From: Parachlorella kessleri
Taxonomy: Eukaryota > Chlorophyta > Trebouxiophyceae > Chlorellales > Chlorellaceae
DNA length: 55,791 bases
Direction of reading: 5' to 3'
Assembly: GCA_001598975.1 (NCBI GenBank)
Contig: BBXU01000763.1
Coordinates: 1 to 55,791, forward strand
Shown here: one piece after another, positions 10,223 through 21,600 of the stretch
Numbering within the stretch: the first letter of the stretch is position 1
Layout of the letters: every line of letters begins with the position of its first letter
Made by a program: the position numbers and the translations under genes
Notes under the pieces: generated by a model
Databases searched by the model: none
Seen by the model: the letters and a program-made list of their open reading frames with translations, nothing else
Told to the model about the DNA's origin: nothing

Positions 10223-13200
10223 CTAAGCTGCTGCGACGGCCTCCTTCTCCGGGGCGCCCTCCCCCTCCTCCTCCTCCTTGGGCGGGTCCACCCACCGGCC
10301 ATTGTCCTGCATCAAAGCCAGGCACAGACCACAATGTATGCATGTTGACCACTGATGGGAACTACCCTCCATGCGAGTTTGGCTAGTAACAAGTTGGTGC
10401 AAAAAGTCAGCCCAAATGGTGGAAGCTGCGGGAGGGCTGCTGCCAGAAGGTGGCATGGTACTTCAAGCACCAGACATGCATGGGGTCCCATGCATGTGCC
10501 CAACACAGCCCCTGATGCTCCTGCAGTAAGAAACCAGCAGGTAACTGTCCATACGCCAGGGTAGCTATCGCCTCAGGTCCCTCACCTTGATCAGCTGGAT
10601 CAAAGCATCCGGTGCAGAATCCATGGGGATATTCTTCTTCACCACCTCCTTGCCCACATACAGGTCGATCTTGCCGGGGTTGCCGCCCACATAGCTGCAC
10701 ACAAGCCCACAATGGGGGTAGAGTGTGAGCACCTGTGCAGGAGCCTTGGTGGATTGCAGATGTAGTGTTCTCTTTGTCGCCAAACGCACGCAAGTGTGCC
10801 GCCAACTCCTAACCATCGGGCCAGGTTAGGAGGAACAGGCGCATAGCGCCCATATCAAACGTGCCCAATGTGCCCAGATCCTTCGCGCCGCCCACAGGCA
10901 CATGGTAACCATCATACTGGCTTCCTAGATTATCATAGCACAGGCCAACACTCTGGCAAATACCCAACTTTTGAACAGTGCGGCTCAAGCCAAGCCATGG
11001 TAACTGCTCACCCAAAGTCTGCATCCGCCATTTCTCCTGGCCCGTTGACGATGCAGCCCATGATAGCGATGGACACGCCTACAAAGGCACAATGGCCGAT
11101 GCTATGCGTTGGTGGCCAAGGAGCCGCAGGGAGGGAGGAAGGACAAGGAGACACGAGAGACATCCACCAAAAGAGGTGCCTGGGGTCATCACGAAGCAGC
11201 GAAATCCCAACCAAAATTTGCAGGCAGGTGCATAGGCAGGCAGGGGCACACATGCCATGGAGCTTTCGAGCGCACCTGGCAAGTGCCCTGTCTTAGTGCG
11301 GATCTCCTCCGTCACATTCTGCAGGTCGAAGAGCGTCCGGCCGCAGGACGGGCAGGACACGTACTCCGTCTTGGTGTTGCGCATGCGGCAGCCCTGCAAG
11401 CCGGACAAGGCACCTAAGTCAGGTTATGCTGATATTGTTATCTGTAACCTTGTAGCACAGGGGTTGCTGCACCAGGCACAGACGAGGCCTGCTTCCGGTG
11501 GTGGCGTGACCGGGTAGATCTGACGGTCTGCCAAGTGCTGTGTTGACAATATGATCCAGGGCACCTGCTTCTGCAGGCAAGACCACGTGGTGTGCAGAAA
11601 CCCCACTGGTGGCCCTGCTGCCACTCCACCAGTCTACCAGGGCGGTCCATCTGTGAGAGGGACGCCCCAGAGCACAGAGCAGACGTGCAGCAGGCCAAGG
11701 CGTGTGGTGCGCAGGAAGCCCCCGGCTGCCCCTGGCTGCCCAACATACAACATTACACAAGGCACTTTGTGGGAGGGAAGGCAACCCAGAGCAGCACCGA
11801 CCTGCAGCAGGCCAAAGCCGGTGGTGCGCAGGAAGTCCACGTCTTCGCTGCCGCACTCGATGACCAGCCCGTCGCCATAGCCGTCCACCATCAGCGCGCC
11901 CACCATGCTCCCTGCAGTCATACATTGACAATGCCATTGGCGACTTTGGCACTTTTTGTCAGCGAGTGTGTTTGAGGCTGTAGCACAGCTGTCATTTATG
12001 AAGGCCCATACGTTCGACATGGTTTCTTTGCTAGTTGTGACTGCTGGTGCACCTGCTGCTTGCGGTGGGGTAGCTGGAATGCCAGAGGCAACAGTGGCAC
12101 CATGCTCTTTGGCAGGATGCCCGGTCAAGAGGCACAAGAAAAGAACACAACGACTCCAACCATGACCTTAGCAGTGCCAGTTAACAGAAGGCTGGGGCCT
12201 TTCACGCCACCCAGTAGCTCCCATCAATCTTTTCCATGTGAACCTCACTGCCCACCTGAGGTGAGAATGAGGTCATCCCGCACTGTGCCATCAGGGAAGG
12301 CGATGTGGTGGATGACCGGCACCTCGATGCCGTGCTGCTGCAGGGACTCAAAGACGCGGCGGGAAGCATGCACCCGGCTGACGCTAGGGGCCGTCTTCAG
12401 CAGGACCATGGCAGGCCGCAGGTCCTGCAGCAACATGCCAGCGGCGGCAGGCTCAATGGGGGATTCCCCGCCCTGCTCTTTCCAAGCACACTTGAACAAA
12501 CGGTGCCACCTCCTGTCTGCTCTCTTGCTCTTTCCACGCACTTCACCAACCGCTACGGGCCACAACACCCCACCATCTGCAGCCTTTCCAAGCTCAACAA
12601 AAAAATTTCAGAAAAATCTACTACCTTGAGCGCCGCAAGGTCCTGCTCGCTCTCGGTGCCGTCCACAAACACCGCCAGCCGCGATGCCCCTTGCGGCAGC
12701 TGCACGCTGCCGCCGCTGCTGCGCGCCGCGCTGGCCGCCACCGCGAGCTGCATGACCGCCACCGCGCCTGGGAGAGGGTTGGCGGCCAGAGCCTCCGCTG
12801 GAGCAAGCACATGCACGCCGACCTGCACGCAACAAGGTTTGCAATGAAGGGGTTGCAAGCCATTGAGCACACCAGGCCTTGTACCTGCCTTTCAGTATTG
12901 CCCGAGGGAGACAGGACTCTACAATAATGCACCGCCAGGGAGCAACCTCCCAGGCGACCAGCCTTGGGTTAGGAACCAGTTGCGGCATGAGGCACCCCGT
13001 CGGCAGTGGTAAGCTCCCAGCTGAGACCCTTCTCTGCTGTGAATACACAAGGTTCATGCTCCCCAGCCTGTCAACTGTGCAGCTAGTAACGCAACCCCCC
13101 GCTCCAACAGCGCACACCTCCTGTAGCCGGCGCAGCGTGCGGCGGCCCTCGGCATCGTCAGCTTTGGGCAGCTCGTACATAATGAGGGAGTCTGCTGTGG

Positions 13201-16200
13201 CCAGGTCCTTGAAGGGCATACCAACGGCCAGCTTGCAGCCCAGGCGGCGGTACAGCAGCCTGCGCAGCCATGCGCGCCAGGTAGGCGTCAGCGGTACAGA
13301 ACTGTGCCAGGTAGGCGTCAGCGGTACAGAGGTATGCTAGAAGTGTGAAGGGGTTCTGCCAGAGCACAACGTAAGGTGCCTGGAGATTAAAGGCAGGACA
13401 GCCAGCCCGCAGCTTGAAGGGGGCTACGGTTGAAGAAGGTATTCGGTGTTCTGAACAAGGTATGCACCAGGCAGAGAGGCTGCCACTGCCTGAGAGGGAG
13501 CCAAGCCGCTGGAACATGATCAACACAGTGTTAACGTACAGCGCCCGAGGATCACGGAACACAGCCCCTGGCACCACCCTCCAACGCAGCGCAGGCAGGC
13601 ACCCCATGGCCTATAGACAACACACTGCGAGTCATGGGTGACTACACGCCGACTTATGTGTGATTCATGGGTGACTCACTCTGGCTGCTCCAGGTCCCTG
13701 GGGTAGACCACCGCCAGCACGGAGCCGTCGCGGTGCAGCAGCGCGGAGTAGTCATATGACTCACCCTCCTGCCGCTCCGGCAGGTGGCCCACCCTGCAGC
13801 AATGGCAGGCAGGCGGGCAGGGGACTTCGTGCTATGGCTTGCACTATATACTGTCATGCACTAACCAACAACCTTGAGCGCCACTTCCCATAACCCTGAG
13901 TACCCAACCCCCTAAGGCCAGGCAGTGCACCTGCAGAACCTATGCCCACTGCTAGCGCACAGAGACGGCTGGGCCGCTTGACAGTAGCTGCGACCACACC
14001 GACCAACCAGCGAAGCTTTGGGCCACGATGGGTGCTCCTTTGACTTGCCTGCGGGAGAAGAGGTGTGTGTCGCGGTGCTCCTCAAAGGGGGCCACGCCCC
14101 ATTGCTCGCCAGCTGCTGCTGCCCCCAGGCTGGCCAGGCGCCTGCGCCGCCAACAAGGCATAGGTTAGTCAAGGCTACTCAATCAGCCAGCCATGGCATG
14201 GCACTGCCATGGAAAGCATGCCGCAGGGAATGCCACAAAGCCGGCTGAAGCAGTATCTAGGTGCAAGTGCGCACACAAGAAGGTATGCACACCAAAAGGA
14301 GGCACCAGAGTCTTTGTCAGATGTTGCGGACACCCAGCAAAACCATACCGCACAGCACTGAAACATGCAAGCAGCTGCTCCGCGCACAGCCAAGGCACTC
14401 GGCACCCTTGCTCCATGCCCAGCACTCCAACCACTGGCCCTGAACCCCATTACGAGCCGCCAGCCAGGGAGCAGTGACTTACCTGCATGGGTCCATCTCA
14501 AATTCGGGGTCCTCTGTGAGTGACACCCGGATGGTGTCCCCCAGGCCGTCCATGAGCAGCGCTCCAATGCCGATGGCGCTCTTCATGCGCCCATCCTCGC
14601 CCTCGCCTACACAAGCCAACACACACGATCAGCAGTGTAGAGGCACACAGACAAGCTCAGAGCTTTGCCAAACAGCTTGTAGGTGCCGATGGCGCTCTTC
14701 ATGCGCCCGTCCTCGCCCTCGCCTACACAAGATAACACACAAGATCAGCAGTGTAGAGGCACACAGACAACCTCAGAGCCTTGCAAACCAGCTTGTAGGT
14801 GCCGATGGGGTTCTTCATGCGCCAGTCCTCTCCCTCCAGGAAATGCCAACACCACGTCAGCACTAACCAGTGTACACTTCCACGCTCAGAGCTTGGTGCA
14901 CCGACCGATGCACCAGTTTTTGTAGTGCTGCTGAGCGTTGGACCTCACCCACGCCTGCCTAGTCGCAGTTTACCTAATAACCCCAAGCTCGTCACACAGC
15001 GCTGAGCCGGGCAGACTTGCAACGAGCACGCACAAAGCGGCATATGCCCTCATGCCCTCGGGCACAGGCACCCAGTGGCCAACCCCCACAAAACATGACC
15101 TCTGCATGACCTCTGCAGACCTATCGCTGACCCACACAAGCTGCTACCCACCCGCCTCCGTGACGCCCAGGTGCAGGGGGTAGTCCCAGCCCTTGGCATA
15201 CATCTCCTCAGCAAGCAGCCGGTAGGCCTGCGCAAGGCAGCCACAGCAGGGCTAAGCAGAGCCCCAGGGGCAGCAACACGCCAGCATGTCCATCTGCCAG
15301 GGAGACCTAGGCTCCTGCATGCCTCAGCATGAGCAGCACAGCTCGGACCACGGTCTCTGGGGTACCCCACTGCAGGCAGCTGGCCGCCAGACCACCTCGC
15401 ACAGACCACTATGCAGAGCCCACCGTCCCAGCAAACCTGCCCACCACACGGGGGCTGCAAGCCTACAAAGTACTGACTTGTTGGCAGAACACAAGGACAC
15501 CCCCTGCCCGGCCGCTGACCTGGACCATGACCAGGGGGTTAGAAGCCTTCATGGAGAAGAGGAAGTTGTGGTAGTCCAGGTCACGGCAGATCTCGGCAAA
15601 CTCAAAGGCGCTCTCCACCATGCCGCGGGGGGTGTCACCTGCCACGTCAGCATGACTACGCCATGACGGACAAGAGGAAGCAGACCAAAGCAGGCGCAAG
15701 ACCTGGGCTTCGAAAGGGCTGCTTTCGCTCAACTTGATTGCCCAGGCTTGCCACTTGCTGGGCCATGGTTCAGGGCGAGGCTCAAGAGTGTCTTACATGC
15801 AGCCGCGTCATACCATGCAGGCGTCCCAAAGAGATTCATTCATCCACCGTGGAAGATCGACCATGCTTGCGACTGGTACACCTCACAGTATGCTGGGTGT
15901 GCAGCCTCTACAAAGTGTGTGGAGCGCATGCACCCGCCGACCCACCATAGTACGACAGGATGCGTGCTGAGAGCGAGCCGTGGTTGGTGCCGATGCGGAT
16001 GGCGCGGTTCAGCGACTTGCACTTCTCAACCAGGGGAGTGAACGTCTCCCTGCAGTCAGGCAGGGGCACGGCCCAGGCTCATTGACAGCTCAAGTTTGCA
16101 TGGCTGTCATAGGCTCCCGCTGTGAAAAGGGTGGTCAAGAGCCTTGCGCTGCTAACCCAACTAGAAGCCCTCTAGCATGGACATCCTAGGGTCCTTTAGT

Positions 16201-18278
16201 ACCAACCCCAGCACCTACTCTGCGCCACGCTAAACCCCGCCTCCTGACCTTCCTTCCCCCCCCAGCCGTGCTGGGCTCCCAAACTTCCACACACACTCCC
16301 CACCGCCGCCCGACCTAACCCCTGCCCGCCTCGGCCCCTCTCACACACACCAACAACCCTCAGCTCACCAAACCCCCTCCGACTTGGCCCCTTTCACACG
16401 CTCCCCACCGTCGCCTCGCCTGGCACCGCCCGCCTTGGCCCCTCTCACACACCTGATCGCCTCTCGCTCGGCGGCAAACTGGGCGGGGTCATCGTAGTTT
16501 ATCACGTCAAAGGTCTTGCGGCCGTCGGCAAAGTTGCCGGGGTTCACGCGGATCTTCTCAAAGGCATCCGCTACCATCATGGCCACCTGGGGCTGGAAGT
16601 GGATGTCGGCCACCAGAGGGACGTCATACCTAGCAGGCACAGGGTCACCCACCAGGTCAATGGGTTTAGTCACCTGCTACCGAGAGCGCCACCTGGGGTC
16701 TGGGAGCGCATGTCGGGGCACCCACCATGGCCTGCCACCCACCAGCTACACCTTCCACCTCCCAACAATTCTGAAAAGGGCAATCCCTGCCTTTGCCTTT
16801 CAAGATGGTATTCTGCTTTCCCTACCATAATGGCCGCCTTCTCGTTCCTCCCCAGGCACCTGCCAGCCCCCCACAACTCTATCTGTCCTGCAACAGAAGC
16901 CCCCATGCTTGCCACCCCTGCCGCAGCCTGCTTACCCTGACAACACGTTCTCCCTCAACCCCGCCCACCAGGCAACTGTGGGGGGCCCCCAACCCACACC
17001 CCCAGTGCCACCCACACGCCCGCTTTCTCCCCTCACCTGTCCTGAAACAGGCGTTCCCTGATCTTGCCGCACGCCTCCGCCTCCTTCTTGCCCTGCACCG
17101 TGATGCGCACAATGTGCGCGCCAGCGTCCGCACACCGCTTGACCTGCAGCACCGACGGAGCCGTCACGGGGCTGGGTCGGCCGGGTGTCTACGCAGGGAG
17201 GGTGTCTGCTGGCTCGGTTATACCACTCGGGCTGAAAGCCCACGCAGGGCAGACAGTCTGGCCTGCTATGTAAGCCTGCAGCCCCTGGCGATGAGGCTGA
17301 GGTGCCAGCTGCTGAACGGGGACCCCCACGCATGGACACCGGGCGGGGACTGCGCTGCCCATGCTCCGCCCCATGGTCTATTCCTCTGCTGAGGGGAAGA
17401 GTGTGCTACTGCTGGCACGGCGCATGGCCACAGCAGTCGTGTAGCCTGTCGCTCCCCTACCCATAATCATTGGAAGCCATCCCCAGCCAGTTCAGCTGTC
17501 CACGCTGCCTCCACACCCCCGCATGTAGCACCCATCCCATACGGCTAATGCAGACTTCCACACCCTTGCCAACCAGCTCTGCAACCCCTGCAGATACCTA
17601 CCCACCAGTCCCACCGCCTTGGCAGCACTGCACCTATTCATACCGCAACCCTTGCTCACCTCTTAACCCTTCACGCCCTCTGCCTGTGCCAACCTCAGCT
17701 CAACCCCCACAACCCTGCTGTGTATCACAGCAAACACGTCGCCTCAACTTCGCCTTGAGAGACCCCCCTACCTGCTCCACCGTCTTCTCAACGTCCCTTG
17801 TGTCAGTGGTTGTCATGGTCTGCAGGGCGATGGGGTGTTCGCTGCCCACTGGCACTGGGCCCACCCACACCGTGCGTGTGGGGCGGCGCGTGGTCTGGTA
17901 GATGCTCTCACAGTATTTGGGGGTTGGTAGCTGCAGCTCCTTCTTTGGGACAACAATGGTGCTGCCCTCGGCGTGGGCCTGCGCAGCATGAAGGCGTTAG
18001 CTGTGCTTGACGTTCATGGTTGAGGCTAGCTGCTGACAACACATTCAGGCCCAAGTTTGCCGCCCACCCAAGGACAGCAGCTGCTAAGAGGGCGCCAGTA
18101 ACGCGCAATGTCCGGCACTCCCCCATGAGCAGTAGGAAGGATGGTACAAGTGCTCGAGACGCACCCTGATGGGCCGCTGCCTGTAGTTGAACAGCCGAGT
18201 CCTGTTGGGTGCATGCCGCTGCTGCATGGACTGACCCGCCAGGAAAGTGCTGGCGCTGCTGTGCATGGTAGCAGCCAT
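10223..18278 (-). CDS. HDS: 4-hydroxy-3-methylbut-2-enyl diphosphate synthase, plastid, plant type
   Basis: Iron-sulfur enzyme of the plastid MEP pathway that reductively converts MEcPP to HMBPP. Eighteen exons are proposed: 18165-18278, 17772-17978, 17037-17143, 16453-16629, 15946-16049, 15520-15638, 15152-15227, 14483-14606, 14049-14141, 13680-13793, 13118-13259, 12625-12822, 12256-12424, 11802-11911, 11276-11393, 11012-11078, 10586-10694, 10223-10306. They give 743 aa, close to plant HDS. Residues 1-38 ([12 protein letters not shown]...) form a basic, Ser-rich transit peptide. Recognisable blocks include [59 protein letters not shown] and the plant-type insert before [10 protein letters not shown]. 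The 4Fe-4S ligands are Cys632 and Cys635 (CPSCG), Cys666 and Glu673 ([10 protein letters not shown]). The intron between exons 9 and 10 begins with GC rather than GT (CAG|GCAAGT). Three of its introns carry tandem copies of neighbouring exon ends. Confidence 0.95.
11573..11850 (-). repeat. about 117 bp tandem repeat copying the 3' end of HDS exon 14 into its intron
   Basis: The exon 14 end and donor (11802 upwards on this strand) have two degenerate copies further into the intron. Matching landmarks on the plus strand are GCAGCAGGCCAAAG at 11804, GCAGCAGGCCAAGG at 11687 and GCAGGCAAGACC at 11573, each followed by a GTGGTGYGCAG-like block. The spacing is 117 and 114 bp. Confidence 0.75.
13260..13335 (-). 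repeat. 30 bp tandem repeat at the acceptor of HDS exon 11
   Basis: CCAGGTAGGCGTCAGCGG followed by TACAGA occurs at about 13278 and again at about 13308. On the minus strand both read CTGTACCGCTGACGCC, which resembles the start of exon 11 itself (CTGTACCGCCGCCTGG). Partial copies of the exon start therefore seem to precede the acceptor. Confidence 0.6.
14565..14840 (-). repeat. 116 bp tandem repeat copying the acceptor and 5' end of HDS exon 8
   Basis: Three head-to-tail units start at CGATGG on the plus strand: 14571, 14687 and 14803, exactly 116 bp apart. The first overlaps the real exon 8 start; the other two lie in the preceding intron. Unit 2 keeps the acceptor (TGTAG) and about 36 nt of exon almost unchanged; unit 3 is more diverged. 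Confidence 0.85.
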
Positions 18279-19129
18279 GGTCCCAGGACTGCACGTCCTC
18301 TGCTACAACCCAGGACTGATCAGCACACGTGCCTCCTGCGCTGGCGACTTCCCCTCTTCCGTTTGTAGGGTCGGAACGGGGTTACAAGAGTTCAACCGAG
18401 CAGGGTTGTGCTGTAGGCAAAGCGGACAGCTGGACTGTTGATCATCCGAGGGGAGATAGGGGGTCCCGCCGGGCGTGAAATGCTTGGATCGAGTACCAAA
18501 TGTCGGCACCCCTGCTCCAAGGCAAAGCCAGCATTGGCCTTCCTGAATGCACTCCAAACTCAAAGGGACGCTCGAGACATTTCTGGGGCCCAAACGGAGC
18601 CCAGCCTAGATTGCACGCCAACCTGCCACTTATTTGGCTACCGTTCTCAGGCCTGCCTGCCCTGCACGTTGACTCCAACTCAAGGGATAAGGCGTTGTTC
18701 CCATCAACTGTTGCTAGACCGAATGCGTCAGCATGCCGGGCAGCATGGCGTGTTCTCCAAGGAGCTCTCAGAGCCAAAGCCTTGTGTGCCCCCTTGTATG
18801 CCCCATGGTTCCCCACACTGGGCCAGCTGCACAAGCACCCAGCCTCCGCTCCAGCACTCCCACCTCAGCCTGCTCCTGCTGTTAACAGGAACAGAAGCGT
18901 GCTGTGAACAGATGCGTGCTACATATAGACCACCACTAAGGGCGCTACAACTCCTCATGTACAGCATAAACTATGGCCAGTCCCAAACCAGGCTGCTGCA
19001 GCGACTCCTGTCACTATACGAAGGCCTACTGCAACCCACACCACGGCCATGGACGGGAGAAGAGAGGAGGAACTCAAGCTGCAGGATTACGCAGGCGGCA
19101 AAACCATGCCATGACAGCCGCCCACCCTA
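18279..19129. other. spacer between HDS start and YIF1 stop
   Basis: Both flanking genes are on the minus strand, so this 0.85 kb should hold the YIF1 3' untranslated region and the HDS promoter. A plus-strand open frame covers it but has no ATG or recognisable protein. No clear TATA box or repeat was seen. Confidence 0.5.
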
Positions 19130-21410
19130 CTACGCAGGCAACCGTGCTAGCCAGGCATTGAAGGGGAACTGCAGGACTGCAAGGCCCAGCAGCAGGTAGT
19201 TATGTGTAGTTGACTCGAGGCCTGCAACAACGGAATAGCAGCGTTGAATCTGTTGCCAAAAGTCTATGACTACTTCGCGTCCATGGGCTGCAAAGGCGGT
19301 GGGTGATGGCTCCCTTAACAATGCCCATAGCACCTGCCTGCCCTGCACCATATCTGCTGGGGCCACTCCACAATCACCCACCATCATGCCTATCACTTTG
19401 CTACCTGTAGCTGCTTACATATGCAAGCTACTGAATTGCCACATCCTCTCCTGACCCCCCCTCAGCAACGGCATTTAGTAGTAAATGCGGGTTTTGAGGG
19501 CCTGGGTTCAAAGCAATTAGTGCATATTCCCAACCCACTGGTTAATAGAGAGGAGTGGCCCCATGGACTTACTGTAATGCCGTGCTTCCTGGAAGATGAC
19601 TCGCTTCATGGTGCGCACCAGGAAAATAGCCATGCACAGGCTGCCATAGGCCCACACTATATGATACCCCATACCGCCTGCATCAACAGCAGAACCCCAG
19701 TAAGTAGCGGATCGTGCCAGGCAAAGCAAGGCAAGGTCAGCTCGTACTCAGAGTGTGTACTGGGCCAGTTGCCGCTGCAGGGGCAGTTGACAGCTAATCT
19801 GCTGAGTGGTGCCCACATTGAAATATGTAGTTGGGCAGCCCCAGCATATTTGCAGAGTCATGGCCGGCGCAACTTTCAGGCTGGCCATTATTGTCCTTCC
19901 TGTCGGCTATGCGCCTCATTACTCACCAAGCGTCATGGCTGCCAGGAGGGACCCACAGGCTGGTACAAATGCGTAGCCTGCGTAGGACACCAGCTCCAAG
20001 AAGGGTACCACGGATCCGATTCCCAGCATGGCCATCATGATTCGCAGCACCAGCGTGTGCAGCAGCCACGCCAGAAGCGCACTGCTTGCCTGCAAGAATG
20101 GAGGCGGGCAGCAGGTGCCAGGCTTCGGCCAAGGCCTAGGCACAGCAAGCTTATCGAGTCCGAGAGTGCGTGTTGTTGCTGGAGCTGGAGCTGTATGGGA
20201 GGCTTGCACGATCAGCTGTGGCTGAGGCAGGTCAGTGTTTGGCTCTGGCGGGGATGGCACCCCACACTCTCGGTGGGGCACGCGCCACCCCGATGTCCCC
20301 AACTAGCAACACCAGGAGGTTCGCAGCTTCACCAGTGGGCCACACCCAGGCCAGGCCAAGAACACAAAGGAACAGACTCACCGTGTTATACACCATGTCT
20401 GGCTGGAACTTCCCCACCGCCAGCGCCGCGACCCCCCGCAGGATGCAGTAGGACCAGACCGCGACCAGGGGTATGTACAGGTCCGGGGCGTTCACATCCT
20501 GCCGCGGCGGCAGGTACTTGTGCCCCCCTGAGATCTGCTCCAGGGTTCGTGTGTAGTGCCACTTCTTGAGGAACGGCGCGAGCAGCATGAGCAGCTTGCT
20601 GCGGACTGCAGCAGAAAGCAGGTGCGTGCGCCGTCGCGGCTATTGCTCACCAATTAATAATCCCTGGTGGTCGCCACCAGCGGTGCGGTTCATACCTTGA
20701 TGACATGGGACCCCACGTTGTTGCCAGGAATGCTGGTGGGAAGGAGCTGGCTGCCAGTGAGGGCCACTGGGTGCTCCACTTTGCGCCATCCCCGACCAAC
20801 TGCCTTTCTCACCAACAATACAGGCAATGGTAATGCACCATTTTCATAAACCAGCATGTACCAAGCACTGGTCCACGGACACGCAACCCACCATACTCAG
20901 GCGTGATGCTGAAGTGATACTGTACAATCCCGCCCGACAAGAAGCCCATTGTGGGCTGCACATATGCCTGCACGCGAGCCAGGTATGTCTGGCCCTGCTG
21001 CCGCAGCATGTTGCCAGCGAAGCCCGTCATCAGCAAGTTGGGGTCGAGCCCCGCGTTGAGCCCCGCGTTGGGTCCCTGTGGCGGCAGCGGTGCCTGCGAG
21101 GAAGAGGCTAGCTGCTCCCTTAACCCTGCTTGGCCAGGGACTTGTTATACAGGGCTGCGCGTCGCCTCAAAGCACACTGGTTCGGACACCGTGCTCTCGA
21201 GCACCAAATTGAAGGCAGAGGAGACCATTAGCGGCAGCTTAAAGCTCAGTCCAGTGGGGCTGCCTGACGCACCTCAGGGGGCACATAGAACTGCTGCGGG
21301 CCTTGTTGGGGTCCGGGCTGCCACGGATTGGCCGCTGGAAAGCCTGGCTGCTGCGGATATTGCCCATACTGCGGGTTGGCACCATAAGGGGGGTACTGGG
21401 GCTGCGCCAT
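19130..21410 (-). CDS. YIF1: YIF1 family Golgi/ER membrane transport protein
   Basis: Multi-pass membrane protein that partners with YIP1 and Rab GTPases in ER-to-Golgi vesicle traffic. Six exons: 21273-21410, 20892-21093, 20382-20605, 19927-20089, 19573-19677 and 19130-19221, giving 307 aa (family 290-315). The N-terminal 50 residues are Pro/Gln/Tyr-rich and cytosolic (MAQPQYPPYGANPQYGQY). The conserved core follows: KLLMLLAPFLKKWHYTR, then DLYIPLVAVWSY beginning the first membrane helix (about 155-178), with four more near 189-211, 222-243, 247-268 and 284-304. The motif SYAGYAFVP matches the conserved LGYKYV-type block of the family, and FLVRTMKRVIF is the usual basic loop before the last helix. 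The gene is divergent from the coiled-coil gene at 21601 and shares a 190 bp promoter interval. Confidence 0.9.
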
Positions 21411-21412
21411 TT

Positions 21413-21424
21413 GATCACGTGATC
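21413..21424. promoter_or_regulatory. 12 bp palindrome GATCACGTGATC with G-box/E-box core
   Basis: A perfect palindrome centred on CACGTG lies 2 bp upstream of the YIF1 start codon, inside the 190 bp interval shared with the divergent coiled-coil gene. CACGTG is the core bound by bHLH and bZIP factors. Its position almost on the ATG means it may lie in the 5' leader. A regulatory role is inferred. Confidence 0.35.
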
Positions 21425-21600
21425 GCTTCCAAGGACAAGGGTTGCAGCTAATGGACGCAAATTATCATGGGCGGGGCGCTATGAACTACCAGCGTTTTGA
21501 ACTGGCGGGTAGAGCAGAAGAAGGCTCCAGCGTGGCACGGCAGTCTCAGAAGTTGTAGGCTAGTGCATGATCAAATGAAAATAAGTGGATTCCAACCAAC

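Noticed and set aside
10809..10905. Minus-strand reading [19 protein letters not shown] inside HDS as a possible exon
   Set aside because: The conserved HDS sequence runs straight from ADADFG to [11 protein letters not shown] across this intron, so it is not coding.
18438..19199. A 253-codon plus-strand open frame between HDS and YIF1
   Set aside because: No ATG at its start, no similarity, and it overlaps the last YIF1 exon in antisense.
19421..20569. A 382-codon plus-strand open frame
   Set aside because: It lies antisense to well-supported YIF1 exons and has no recognisable domain; long shadow frames are common in GC-rich coding DNA.
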